Shown here: positions 1 through 7,935 of the stretch, piece after piece
Layout: each line of letters opens with the position of its first letter
Position numbering within the stretch: the first letter of the stretch is position 1
Assembly (NCBI RefSeq): GCF_018131185.1
Contig: NZ_JAFCJE010000003.1
Location: 1-64,000 of the forward strand
Length of the DNA: 64,000 bases
Direction of reading: 5' to 3'
Origin: Bradyrhizobium diazoefficiens
GTDB lineage: Bacteria > Pseudomonadota > Alphaproteobacteria > Rhizobiales > Xanthobacteraceae
The notes under the pieces: model-generated
Told to the model about the DNA's origin: nothing
What the model saw: only the letters and a program-made list of their open reading frames with translations
Database searches by the model: none
Made by a program: the position numbers and the translations under genes

Positions 1-75
1 CTTCACCAGCTGATTGTCCACGGTGTCCAGGCTCTCGCTGGTCTCCGTCAGAAACTCCCGCAACAGATCATCCAT
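1..75 (-). CDS. cheA: Chemotaxis histidine kinase CheA, N-terminal fragment
   Basis: Only the first 25 codons lie in the window; the gene continues past the left edge. The translation begins MDDLLREFLTETSESLD, which matches the start of the P1 (Hpt) domain of alphaproteobacterial CheA, the kinase that takes signals from chemoreceptors through CheW and phosphorylates CheY and CheB. The phosphorylated histidine and the later domains are outside the window. The identification rests on recognising this N-terminus, so it is strong for the family but says nothing about the rest of the gene. A motif shared with another gene of this region lies about 100 bases upstream, at 172-199. Confidence 0.85.
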   Translation of the reverse strand, partial: MDDLLREFLTETSESLDTVDNQLVK

Positions 76-492
76 GAGCTACGCCTTACTGAGCTGGACT
101 TCGACGCCTGGGCCGCGCTTGGAATCGACGGAAGCCCTTTTCGATCGTTAGACATCCCCTTTCACGGTCCCGTTAATTTCATCCTCCGTGCTAATACGGA
201 TATTGAAGAGAAGTTTGCCGTTCGGCTGCATTCGGGGAGGCCTTTCGGCAAAACCGTCATCGCGCCGCGGCGGCGAGAGGCGTCAGGTAAACGCGCCGAC
301 AACGGCGCGGCGGGATGCACGCGAAAGTCCTGCTCCTGTAGGACGATAGGCACGGCCTGCGCAGGATTGAACGACGCCGTCCGCAATCGGGGACGCCCTC
401 GCGGCCGTCGTTTCGCGTCTGGCGAGATCCGCAGAAGTTCGCGCTTTCGGTAAACGAACAGTTACCCCGCGGCCGCCGCGGCGCGCGCGGCG
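76..492. other. Non-coding gap upstream of cheA
   Basis: No convincing gene is visible; open frames here are short and have no recognisable sequence. It should hold the cheA promoter. The notable element is at 172-199, a composite motif that recurs at 4620-4647. From about 230 to 490 the sequence is very GC-rich and unremarkable. Confidence 0.6.
172..199 (-). promoter_or_regulatory. Composite motif upstream of cheA (copy A)
   Basis: On the plus strand the blocks are GTTAA, TT, CTCCGT, three free bases and AATACGG. The same blocks at the same spacing occur at 4620-4647; 21 of 28 positions agree by eye. Both copies sit just upstream of a minus-strand regulatory gene. The role (promoter element or operator) is inference. 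Confidence 0.4.
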
Positions 493-966
493 CTAACCCA
501 GTCGCGCGGCCGACGCAATGTCGCGGTGCTCCGCCAGGCAATCGTTGATGGCAGCGAGCAGCGCGTGCGGCGTGAACGGCTTGCGGAGACAGCGCGCAGC
601 CCCGAGCTCCAGCGCCATCCGGAGGAAATCGGGTGCGGGCGAATTCAGATTGGCGAAGGCGTAGCCGGACATCGCGATCAACGGAATGACGGGCGCCCGC
701 TCGTGGAAGATCCGGATCGATTCGAACCCGCGCATGTGCGGCATGAAGATGTCGATGATCATCAGATCGAACTGTTCGTGTTCGAGGGCCCGCAGTCCGG
801 CTTCACTTCCCTCTGCGATCGTGACGCGAAGATTGTTGCGCTGGAGATAGATCTCGATGGCCATGCACACCATCGGATCGTCATCGACAACGAGAATATG
901 GTGCAGGCCGTCTCGTCCCATTTGAGCGTCCCGTTCTGGCAATTCAATCATGGGGCCGTGGCGCAC
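493..966 (-). CDS. Single-domain response regulator (CheY-like)
   Basis: 157 residues, essentially one receiver domain and no output domain. The acidic pocket is DDD at 28-30, the phospho-acceptor is D72 (in IIDIFMP), the switch Ser is S100 and the conserved Lys is K129 (in RKPF), so phosphotransfer should be intact. The GTG start at 966 is chosen because AGGAG sits six bases upstream; ATG codons follow at residues 6 and 16. It is transcribed towards cheA, about 420 bases away, and an Hpt protein is encoded at 3164. A role as a phosphate shuttle in chemotaxis or a nearby phosphorelay is likely but is inference; the cognate kinase is not identifiable here. Confidence 0.88.
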   Translation of the reverse strand: MRHGPMIELPERDAQMGRDGLHHILVVDDDPMVCMAIEIYLQRNNLRVTIAEGSEAGLRALEHEQFDLMIIDIFMPHMRGFESIRIFHERAPVIPLIAMSGYAFANLNSPAPDFLRMALELGAARCLRKPFTPHALLAAINDCLAEHRDIASAARLG

Positions 967-1405
967 GCCTTTCTCCTCTGGGTTCGATCGAGAAATGAAT
1001 GGTCGTCAATGTCGTTTGCGGCGCCGGGAAAACGAAGACCATGGACGCGACATCTGCGGCCAGGTGGCGCCATGATCTGGGGCAAAGTCGGATGACTGTG
1101 AGCACTCGTCCGATGCAAGTGGATGCCCGTGGCGACCGGCGTCCGATCGCAGCACGGATGCAGTGCTTCCGGCTCATGAAGGGCCCCTCGCCGCTTTTCC
1201 TGCGCCCCTTGCAGGACAGGCGCGCAGGCTCCGGAGCGAATCAGCGCGTCACTCCTATTTCCGCCGCAAATGCCCTGGGCTGTCTGCCCTCTAACGGGTA
1301 TATGGACATCTCCACAACCGTTACGATACATTTTTCCCGCCGCGCGACTGGGTGACGAACGGGCGCGGCGCAACCGGAATATCGAAACGCGCCAGATTGT
1401 CCTGC
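967..1405. other. Non-coding gap between response regulator and Crp-like gene
   Basis: About 440 bases with no gene I can support. It must hold the divergent promoters of the flanking genes. The part near 1300-1335 is AT-richer than its surroundings and is the likeliest promoter region. A GTG at 1352 would extend the downstream protein by 18 residues without similarity to its paralogue. Confidence 0.5.
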
Positions 1406-2116
1406 ATGACCGCGAGCGGCCACCTGCCCAATCAGTTGCTGCAAATGCTCGATGCGGCGGATTTGGATCTGCTGCGTCCACATCTCACGACGGTGGAAAT
1501 GGTCAGGGAGACTGTCTTGGGCGAGGCAGGCGCCGCGCTGAAGTATGTCTACTTTCCTCACGGCGGCTCCGTTTCGATGACGGTCGGCCTGTCCGACGGA
1601 CAGACGATCGAGATTGCGATGCTGGGTCGCGACAGCGTCGTGGGCGGCGGCGCAGGGCTTGCCGACGGCATCATGCCGGCGGACGCTGTCGTGCTGTTTC
1701 CCGGCACTGCTGCAACGCTGGAAATAGCGGCTTTCCGGGCCGTCGCGGCCGCAAGCGCGCCGTTTCGCAGCCTGATGGTCCGCCATGAACAGGTCCTGCT
1801 CGCGCATGCCCAGCAGTCCTTGCTCTGCAACACGCTGCATCCCGTCGAGGCGCGGCTGGCGCGCTGGTTGTTGCGTGCGCGCGACCTGTCGGACAGCGAG
1901 ATTGTTCCGCTGACGCAGGAAGCCCTGGCGCAGATGATGGGGGTACGGCGCAACGCCATTTCGCTGGTCGCACATGAGCTTCAGCGGGCCGGCATCATTC
2001 ACTACAGACGCGGCCGGATCGAAATCGTCGACTTGCGGGCGCTGGAAGCGACCTCCTGCGTCTGCAATTCGGCAGTGAAGGCCCACCATATGCGCCTGAT
2101 GGGTCCCCCGCGGTGA
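1406..2116 (+). CDS. Crp/Fnr-family transcriptional regulator 1
   Basis: 236 residues. The N-terminal half is a cyclic-nucleotide-binding-type beta roll (about 20-110, with YFPHGGSVSMTV and IAMLGRDSVVGG). It is followed by a dimerisation helix and a winged HTH at about 169-208 (LTQEALAQMMGVRRNAIS). The start at 1406 is preferred over GTG 1352 because it aligns with the paralogue encoded at 2306. The usual cAMP-binding residues are not obvious, so the ligand is unknown. The tail carries a C-x-C pair (C218, C220) that is also kept in the paralogue. Proteins of this type are numerous in Bradyrhizobium. The target genes cannot be read from the sequence. Confidence 0.88.
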   Translation: MTASGHLPNQLLQMLDAADLDLLRPHLTTVEMVRETVLGEAGAALKYVYFPHGGSVSMTVGLSDGQTIEIAMLGRDSVVGGGAGLADGIMPADAVVLFPGTAATLEIAAFRAVAAASAPFRSLMVRHEQVLLAHAQQSLLCNTLHPVEARLARWLLRARDLSDSEIVPLTQEALAQMMGVRRNAISLVAHELQRAGIIHYRRGRIEIVDLRALEATSCVCNSAVKAHHMRLMGPPR

Positions 2117-2305
2117 CGAGAACTCCACGCGCTCCGACTGCACGCCGACGTACACACATGCAAATGGGACGATCGTCCAATGCGCCGGATCGGACAACTT
2201 GTCCCAATTGCCAATATATCCCGACGGGAGAATGATCGAACTTACTCGCCCAAGGAGCGGTTTCACCTACCGCGCCCTGCTTGCGCCAGAAGAAGGGAGG
2301 CTGCT

Positions 2306-3013
2306 TTGGAGTCGATGGGGCGCCCGCCCAACGGTTTCCTGTCGGCACTGCCGGCGGACGAATATGAATTGATCCGCCCGCACCTGCGAACAGTTGACCT
2401 GCCCCATGACGCGGTGCTGGTCGAGACCGGGGAGACGCTGAAGCGCGCTTATTTTCCTCACCGCGGCGTCATCTCGCTGGTGGTGAAACTCGCCAAGGGC
2501 GAGCATGTGCAGGTCGCCATGATCGGCCGCGACAGCCTGCTCGGGGCGCTCTCGACAATGGGCGATGCATGCGCGTTGAACACCGCCATCGTGCTGGTGC
2601 CGGGCCTTGCGTCGGTGATGGATCTCGACCGGCTGCGGATCGCCGCCAACCAGAGCATCATCCTGCGCACGCTGCTGACGCGCCACGGGCTGGCGGTTTA
2701 CGCCCAGGTCCAGCAGACCGCGGGCTGCAACGCCGCCCATCCGGTGGAGGCACGGCTGTCGCGCTGCCTGTTGCACACTCATGACCTGTCGGGCGACTAC
2801 CGGCTGCTGCTGACGCAGGAGGCCATGGCGCAGATGATCGGGGCGCGGCGCAACAGCGTGTCGCTGGTCGCCAATACATTGCAACAGGCCAATTTCATTC
2901 ATTACAGCCGCGGGCACATCCAGATCGTCAACCTCGACGGCCTGCGCCAGACGGCGTGCGAATGCTACGCCATCGTGAAGGCCCAGTACGACCGACTGCT
3001 CGGCACGCGCTGA
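2306..3013 (+). CDS. Crp/Fnr-family transcriptional regulator 2
   Basis: 235 residues, clearly a sister of the preceding gene: same length, same beta-roll segment (YFPHRGVISLVV, IGRDSLLGAL), same HTH (LTQEAMAQMIGARRNSVS, about 169-208) and the same C-x-C tail (C218, C220). The TTG start at 2306 is chosen because GGGAGG lies five bases upstream and it gives a protein collinear with the paralogue; ATG 2315 is the alternative. The divergence is well beyond a recent duplication. It probably senses a small molecule or redox state and binds DNA as a dimer. Its ligand and regulon are unknown. Confidence 0.87.
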   Translation: MESMGRPPNGFLSALPADEYELIRPHLRTVDLPHDAVLVETGETLKRAYFPHRGVISLVVKLAKGEHVQVAMIGRDSLLGALSTMGDACALNTAIVLVPGLASVMDLDRLRIAANQSIILRTLLTRHGLAVYAQVQQTAGCNAAHPVEARLSRCLLHTHDLSGDYRLLLTQEAMAQMIGARRNSVSLVANTLQQANFIHYSRGHIQIVNLDGLRQTACECYAIVKAQYDRLLGTR

Positions 3014-3163
3014 CCGTGGCTCGCATGGTGAACCGCCGGCTAATGCCGGCCCGCAAACACCTCATAACCTGCTACTGGAACTGAAATTCATATGCCGTAG
3101 ACACGGGCGTGCGCCCGCGCCGGGACGTGCCGCGCGATACCTATCCGTGATCAAGGCAAGGCC

Positions 3164-3541
3164 ATGTTGGAAGTCACCGTCTTACCCGCGCAGAAGGCGC
3201 TCGATGCCGAACCCGCGCGTGAGCCGCACGCCTACGAAGCGCTGGTGCGCGAGATCGGTGAAGACGGCGCTTGTGAAGTGCGCGACGTGTTCTGGTGCGA
3301 GAGCTGCGCGCGCCTCCAGCTATTCCGCACGCTCTCGCCCGCCCGGCACCACGCCAGGATCGCGCGCGAAGCGCATTCGCTGAAGAGCGCGGCAGCGACG
3401 TTCGGCTATGTCAGGCTCGCGGCGCTGGCGCTCACGCTCGAGAAGTCCGCAGAGCGGCTCGGCGATGTCGAATTCCGCGATCTGCTGGACCTGATGGATG
3501 CCGCCTATGCCGCCGCGCGCGCACAGGAGCCGTCGCGCTAA
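3164..3541 (+). CDS. Hpt domain phosphotransfer protein
   Basis: 125 residues. The motif AHSLKSAAATFG around H71 is the signature of a histidine phosphotransfer domain; H71 would carry the phosphate and K74 is conserved beside it. The four-helix bundle spans roughly 25-120, and no other domain is present. It lies among response regulators and near cheA, so a role passing phosphate between a hybrid kinase and a receiver such as that at 493-966 is plausible. The region before residue 60 is less typical of Hpt domains and contains two cysteines (CESC). Confidence 0.85.
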   Translation: MLEVTVLPAQKALDAEPAREPHAYEALVREIGEDGACEVRDVFWCESCARLQLFRTLSPARHHARIAREAHSLKSAAATFGYVRLAALALTLEKSAERLGDVEFRDLLDLMDAAYAAARAQEPSR

Positions 3542-3641
3542 CCACTCGGGCGTGCATTCCCGCCGTACTTCTACGGCGTGCGATTTTTAGAGATGGCTAA
3601 TCATAGATGGTGATAGTCGCGGAAAACCAGGAGGGTTTTCC

Positions 3642-3890
3642 ATGTTCACCTACGAGACTGCGGACCAGAAAGAGGTTCGTCGCTTCCGCATCGCGCAGTT
3701 CAACGGCCGGATGGCGACGGTAAGGGCTGGCGAGTCGACGGTGACCGGCTTCGTGCGTTCGGTGCTGGAGCAGGAATCGAGCATGCCTCCCCGCTGGATC
3801 ATCACCATCATCCCGAACGCACCGAAGGAAGAGATCAAGCCGCTGCGTCCCGTCTCGCGCGCGCGTCCCTTCGCCGAAGACTATTTCTGA
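3642..3890 (+). CDS. Conserved small protein of unknown function
   Basis: 82 residues, starting six bases after a strong AGGAGGG ribosome-binding site. The protein begins MFTYETADQKEVRRFRI and ends with a basic, proline-containing tail and a DYF terminus. It has no signal peptide or membrane segment and no family I can name. Its compact beta-rich look (RIAQFNGRMATVRAGESTVTGFV) suggests a small folded domain, but that is inference. The neighbours are signalling genes. Codon use resembles the surroundings, so I accept it as a real gene. Confidence 0.7.
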   Translation: MFTYETADQKEVRRFRIAQFNGRMATVRAGESTVTGFVRSVLEQESSMPPRWIITIIPNAPKEEIKPLRPVSRARPFAEDYF

Positions 3891-3961
3891 GCGCGATCGG
3901 GTTCGAGAGGTCTCTTCCGGCCCTTGTCCGCACCGCCTGGCGGCGATGCAACGCGCCAGCC

Positions 3962-4594
3962 TCAGTCGATTGAATGCAGCAGTGCCGCACGGACGAGATC
4001 CGCGGTGTTGCGCGCACCGAGCTTGCGCATCGCCTCGGCGCGATGGCTCTCGAACGTGCGCGGGCTGATCTGCATCCGAAGCGCGCCCTGCTTGTTCGAG
4101 TAGCCTTCGCTGATCAGCCTCAGCACCTCGCGCTCGCGCTTGGTCAGCCGCTTCTGGCCCGACGGGCCGAGAAGTTCGGCGCCCGGCGGGCGCTGGGCTT
4201 GCTGTGCACGGCCGACCTTCGATTCCAGGTGCTCGACGCTGGATGGGATCGGCAAACCGCCCGTGCCGGGACCGGCAAGCTGCTTGACCAGGCCGCAAAC
4301 CCGCTCGGTCTGGACCAGCGCGTTCTCGACCACCCGCTGCAGATAGGCTCGATCGCCGGTCACCGGCGCGAGTTGATCGCTGTGATGCTTGATCTCGCCC
4401 ATGTAGAGCAGCAGCGCCGTCAGGGGGCCGTTGAGCTCCCGGGCGATGGCAGCGGCCATTTCGTCGGCCGCCTTGGCCCGCGCGGCGCCCAGGCGGACGA
4501 AATCGAGCTCTTCAGTCGGAGCAGCGCTGCTTTCGTACCATTCCGACGGCCGCGAATCGGTGGCCGTATCATTCTGTGACCCCATGTCACTCAT
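3962..4594 (-). CDS. LuxR-type regulator with degenerate histidine-kinase-like N-domain
   Basis: 210 residues. The C-terminal 60 residues are a clear LuxR/FixJ HTH (LTKREREVLRLISEGYSNKQ from 150, then SPRTFESHRAEAMRKLG). The N-terminal part (about 40-105) resembles a HisKA dimerisation helix pair. Residues 53-59 read RELNGPL where kinases have HELNQPL, so the phosphorylated histidine is replaced by R53. No ATPase domain follows. It therefore looks like a regulator that uses a dead kinase dimerisation domain to dimerise or to dock on a partner kinase. This reading is by eye from motifs. Two inverted repeats and the motif shared with cheA lie upstream. Confidence 0.8.
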   Translation of the reverse strand: MSDMGSQNDTATDSRPSEWYESSAAPTEELDFVRLGAARAKAADEMAAAIARELNGPLTALLLYMGEIKHHSDQLAPVTGDRAYLQRVVENALVQTERVCGLVKQLAGPGTGGLPIPSSVEHLESKVGRAQQAQRPPGAELLGPSGQKRLTKREREVLRLISEGYSNKQGALRMQISPRTFESHRAEAMRKLGARNTADLVRAALLHSID

Positions 4595-4619
4595 TTAGCG
4601 GAACCGGGGACGGTCTGTG

Positions 4620-4647
4620 GTTAACTTTCTGCTCCGTAAGAATACGG
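4620..4647 (-). promoter_or_regulatory. Composite motif upstream of LuxR-type gene (copy B)
   Basis: Second copy of the motif found upstream of cheA, at the same internal spacing. Within it CCGTA-AGAA-TACGG (4634-4647) is a perfect 5-bp inverted repeat with a 4-base spacer. It lies about 25 bases before the start codon at 4594, so it could be a promoter element or an autoregulatory operator. Confidence 0.4.
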
Positions 4648-4683
4648 TCATTTCGGCGGTTTTGCGCTAAAATGGCGACGGCG

Positions 4684-4696
4684 GCACAATTTGTGC
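4684..4696. promoter_or_regulatory. Inverted repeat GCACAA-T-TTGTGC
   Basis: Perfect 6-bp arms around one base, in the divergent gap between the LuxR-type gene and the gene at 4921. Its form fits a dimeric regulator site. No other copy was noticed in the window and the binding protein is unknown. Confidence 0.35.
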
Positions 4697-4920
4697 TGGC
4701 GGCGTCCGGCATTCGATCCCGCAGGGGTTGAGTTTCCTGCCGAGGTCTTGGGCAAACGGCCCGAAAACTCCTTAACCGCCGCTTTGGCCCGGAGGCCGCC
4801 CCCCGGTTTTTACGGAATAATTAACGGCGGCTTGCTTCTCTTGGGAGGTTGAGAGCGCGCAAATGCCTCCACGCATTGGGCCCGCATGCCTGCGGGACAC
4901 GCTGCGAAAGATTGCGTGCC

Positions 4921-6084
4921 ATGGACGAGATCGATCGGCTGTCGGAATTCCTGCAGAGGCTGACGCCGCTGTCGCGCAGCTGTCTGCTCAGTGAGCTGGA
5001 GCGGCTCGAGCTGTGCGGCATCGACATGCCGGGCTCGGCCGACGTCCTGTCCCGCTTGCGCGCCGAGTTTCGCAAGGACGGCTCGACCCAGGCGCGCGCC
5101 ACCAGTCCTTCGCGCTATTTCTTCGCGCCGCTCGAGCTGTTCCTGATCGACGGCGCGCCCGAGCACGCCAATATGGGGCGGATCTCGCGCAACACCCTCA
5201 CTCCGATCTGGGAGTGGATCTGCCGCGACCTGTTGCCGACCATGGCGCGCGACTACATCAAGGCGATCGGCGACCAGGTAGCCGCCAACAATCCGAAGGA
5301 AGTCCTGAAGATCGCGTCGACCTTCCAGATCAAGGTCGTCAAGGTCCTCGAGAGCACCTTCGCTTCGGCGGAGAGCACCGAATTCGCGCGCGCCAAGCTC
5401 GCGCAGTACACGGCCTCGCGCAGCGCCTTCGACGACGTCAGGAAGATGCAGCACGTGCTGCGCGCCGGCGATGCGCTGCCGAAATTCAACGGAAAACTGC
5501 CGGAAAAAATCGCAAGGTTCGACGACGGCCAGGTTGCCCAGGTCACCGCGCAGCTCGACGCCTTCAAGAAGGCTCACCCCGAGGCACTGCCCTTCGCGCT
5601 GACGCTGGTGGCAAGGCGCCTAGCGACGCCCTGGCAATTGGTGCGCCTCGCCACCAAGTCCGCGGCGAGCAAGAGCCCCGCCGACGTCGCCGCCGCGCCC
5701 TATGCCTGCGTCGTTCCCATGGTGCTCGACCGGCTCGACGACAAGCGCCTCGCGCTTCGCATCGCGCTCCGGCATAACCGCGTGCTGGTCGCCCGCGACC
5801 TGCTCACCGAGGTCTACGATACCGAATATGCGCTCAAGGTGCGCATCGACGGCATCGAAAACTGCGAATGGGGAATCCGGCTCCAGCAACTGATGGACGC
5901 GATCGCGGCGCTGGTCTCCGCCGAGGTGAGCCGCTTCCCTTCCAATGTCGGCCACATTCTCGGATCGCGCCGGCTGCGCAGCCACGACACGCTCGGCGGC
6001 AAGCTGACTTATCTGGCCTGGAAGGGGCGCGACGCGATGCAGGACGGCGCGGCGGCGTTTCGCAAATTGATCGGGCAGACCTGA
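4921..6084 (+). CDS. Conserved hypothetical protein, 387 residues
   Basis: The start at 4921 (MDEIDRLSEFLQRLTPLSR) is chosen over the upstream ATG at 4849 because the extra residues look random. The protein is soluble and predominantly helical, with no signal peptide or membrane segment. The stretch around SPSRYFFAPLELFLIDGAP and IWEWICRDLLPTM is tryptophan/phenylalanine-rich and the most characteristic part. I do not recognise a named domain. The position beside c-di-GMP and two-component genes hints at a signalling or cell-surface role, but nothing in the sequence shows one. Codon use is typical of the genome. Confidence 0.75.
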   Translation: MDEIDRLSEFLQRLTPLSRSCLLSELERLELCGIDMPGSADVLSRLRAEFRKDGSTQARATSPSRYFFAPLELFLIDGAPEHANMGRISRNTLTPIWEWICRDLLPTMARDYIKAIGDQVAANNPKEVLKIASTFQIKVVKVLESTFASAESTEFARAKLAQYTASRSAFDDVRKMQHVLRAGDALPKFNGKLPEKIARFDDGQVAQVTAQLDAFKKAHPEALPFALTLVARRLATPWQLVRLATKSAASKSPADVAAAPYACVVPMVLDRLDDKRLALRIALRHNRVLVARDLLTEVYDTEYALKVRIDGIENCEWGIRLQQLMDAIAALVSAEVSRFPSNVGHILGSRRLRSHDTLGGKLTYLAWKGRDAMQDGAAAFRKLIGQT

Positions 6085-6710
6085 TATCGCGCGGCGCGCT
6101 TCAATGTGCACGCGGCAGGCACAGGAAGCGATCGAGAAATCGCCCTGACATCACGGTTCTGAACCACCAATACATCAACCGCCGCGTCGTCATTGTCGCA
6201 ATCCTCGCCAGCCCACCACCGGCTGAGCCGAGCAATAGCGCAAGTGCAGCAATACACGTGTGATGCGTTTCACATTCGCGCCGGCGGAGCCGGCCGCGTT
6301 GTCGCAGAACCGCCGCGAGCGAAAGCGGAGCATGCGCGCATCGCGGGAAAAGACGACGCGGACCCGTTCACCGTCGCCGAACACTCGCCGCGCACCTCGA
6401 AAAAACCACTGATCGTAATCCTCCGATCATCTGCCGTTGCTTCGAAAGGACACACAATCGTATCGCCCGCCCCCGCCGGTCGGCGAGCCCCTCGCCTCTT
6501 GCATCGCAAGAGAGGAATTTCGTGTGCGCTGGCAGTCGTTGCGCGTGCGGTGCTCGAGTATGCAAATTCTTTTCGAACAGACTGTCGAAGATTTAGCTCG
6601 AATTGCAGGGTTTAACGTTACTCAGATAATTCAAGAACGATGTGAAGCTCTCCTTATTTGGACCCACGCTCGCCGTTTAAGAAACCGTCACGGAACGGGA
6701 GTGGTATACG
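6085..6710. other. Long non-coding gap upstream of the REC-EAL gene
   Basis: 626 bases. The first 450 are ordinary GC-rich sequence with short spurious frames. The last 150 (about 6555-6705) are clearly AT-richer and probably hold the promoter and leader of the gene at 6711, whose start follows GGGAG at about eight bases. I found no RNA gene or repeat in it. Confidence 0.5.
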
Positions 6711-7925
6711 ATGAACGATGGGATGGTTGAGCTCGTCGGACGGAGGCCTGTGACCTTCGGACGACGTAAGGTAACGCCGCGCGCCTGCGTGGCCGACAGC
6801 AAGCGGCATCTGCGCGCCTTTCTCAGCGAGGTGCTGGAGGATCTCGGCTTCGTCACCAGCGAATGCGCCAGCGCGGACGAGCTGCAGACCGTGCTCGCCA
6901 CCGACCTGCCGGACCTGATCCTGCTCGGCGTCGCCACCGACGGCATCGAGCCGGGGAGATTCCTCGAAATATTGGTGCGCGAGGCCTTTGCCGGCAAGGT
7001 TCTGGCGGTGGGCGCCCGCGAGTCGATCATCGTCAAAGCCGTGCGGCAGGTCGGCGAGGAATATGGTCTTGCCATGCTGCCGCCGCTGACCACGCCCTTT
7101 GCCGCGGAGACGCTGCGCGAGCGCGTCGCCATGTTGCTGCCGGAGGAGCCGGCGCCGAGCCCGGCCGTGCATGTCGGCGAGGCCCTGCATGCCGGCTGGC
7201 TCGAGCTCTGGTACCAGCCCAAGATCGACGCGCGCACGCTGGTCCGCAGCGGTGCCGAGGCGCTGGTGCGGATGCGGCATCCGACCTGGGGCGTGGTGCC
7301 GCCGGCCTACTTCATTCCGGAGCCGCACGATCCGCATCTGCGCGACCTGTCGGAGTTCGTGATCGAGCGCGCCATGCAGGACTGGCACTACCTGCTGGAG
7401 CAACAAAGCCCGGTCGACCTGTCGATCAATCTTCCCGCGTCCTATCTCACGGAGCCGCAGGCGGTGCGCGATCTCTGCCGCAGCGTGCCGACGCATCCGG
7501 CCTTCGGCGGGCTGACGGTCGAGATCGACAGCGACGAGGCGATCCGCGATCTCGATAACCTCACCGAAGTCGCGCGCGAAATCGGCCTGCACAATATCGG
7601 CCTGTCGATCGACAATCTCGGCACCAACTGGCCGGCGCTGATGGGCCTGGACAAGATTCCCTTCGTCAAGCTGAAGGCGGACCGGCAGTTCGTGACCGGC
7701 AGCGGCAACGACCGGCTCAAGCGCACGGTATGCCGCCACATCGTCGAGCTCGCGCAGGGCCATGGCGCGCGCAGCGTGGCCCAGGGGGTCGAGAGCCGCT
7801 CCGATCTCGTTGCGGCCAACGAGCTCGGCTTCGACCTCGTGCAGGGCTTTCTGTTCGGCAAGCCGATGCCGCTGAAGAAGTTCGCACGGAGCGCGCTGAC
7901 GCGGACGGTGATGGGACAGGCGTGA
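6711..7925 (+). CDS. REC-EAL protein, both domains apparently degenerate
   Basis: 404 residues. Residues 24-145 have receiver-domain layout, but the phospho-acceptor is replaced by glycine (G73 in LILLGVATDG). Residues 160-395 form an EAL domain. The EAL triplet (183-185), N240, E271, D301, K322 and Q378 are kept. The second Asp of the DDFGTG motif is N302 (IDNLGTN), and the Glu of the AEGVE motif is Q358 (VAQGVES). Those two positions bind metal or support catalysis in active c-di-GMP phosphodiesterases, so hydrolysis is doubtful. A role as c-di-GMP-binding or protein-binding adaptor is more likely. The adjacent genes do not point to a pathway. Confidence 0.85.
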   Translation: MNDGMVELVGRRPVTFGRRKVTPRACVADSKRHLRAFLSEVLEDLGFVTSECASADELQTVLATDLPDLILLGVATDGIEPGRFLEILVREAFAGKVLAVGARESIIVKAVRQVGEEYGLAMLPPLTTPFAAETLRERVAMLLPEEPAPSPAVHVGEALHAGWLELWYQPKIDARTLVRSGAEALVRMRHPTWGVVPPAYFIPEPHDPHLRDLSEFVIERAMQDWHYLLEQQSPVDLSINLPASYLTEPQAVRDLCRSVPTHPAFGGLTVEIDSDEAIRDLDNLTEVAREIGLHNIGLSIDNLGTNWPALMGLDKIPFVKLKADRQFVTGSGNDRLKRTVCRHIVELAQGHGARSVAQGVESRSDLVAANELGFDLVQGFLFGKPMPLKKFARSALTRTVMGQA

Positions 7926-7935
7926 GGCGAAGGCC

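Larger units (their letters stand above)
4595..4920. other. Non-coding gap with several dyads
   Basis: This is the divergent promoter region of the LuxR-type gene and the gene at 4921. It contains the composite motif at 4620-4647, the inverted repeat GCACAA-T-TTGTGC at 4684-4696 and AT-rich tracts near 4810-4825. No open frame here is convincing; an upstream ATG at 4849 would add 24 residues of untypical sequence. Confidence 0.55.

Noticed and set aside
1352..1405. N-terminal extension of the first Crp/Fnr gene from a GTG at 1352
   Set aside because: The added 18 residues have no counterpart in the paralogue at 2306, whose start aligns with 1406.
6530..6550. TGGCA...TTGC pattern resembling a sigma-54 promoter
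   Set aside because: The spacing between the GG and GC elements is two bases too short for sigma-54 recognition.
6437..6730. Possible 97-residue gene before the REC-EAL protein
   Set aside because: No ribosome-binding site, no recognisable sequence, and it overlaps the start of a well-supported gene in another frame.
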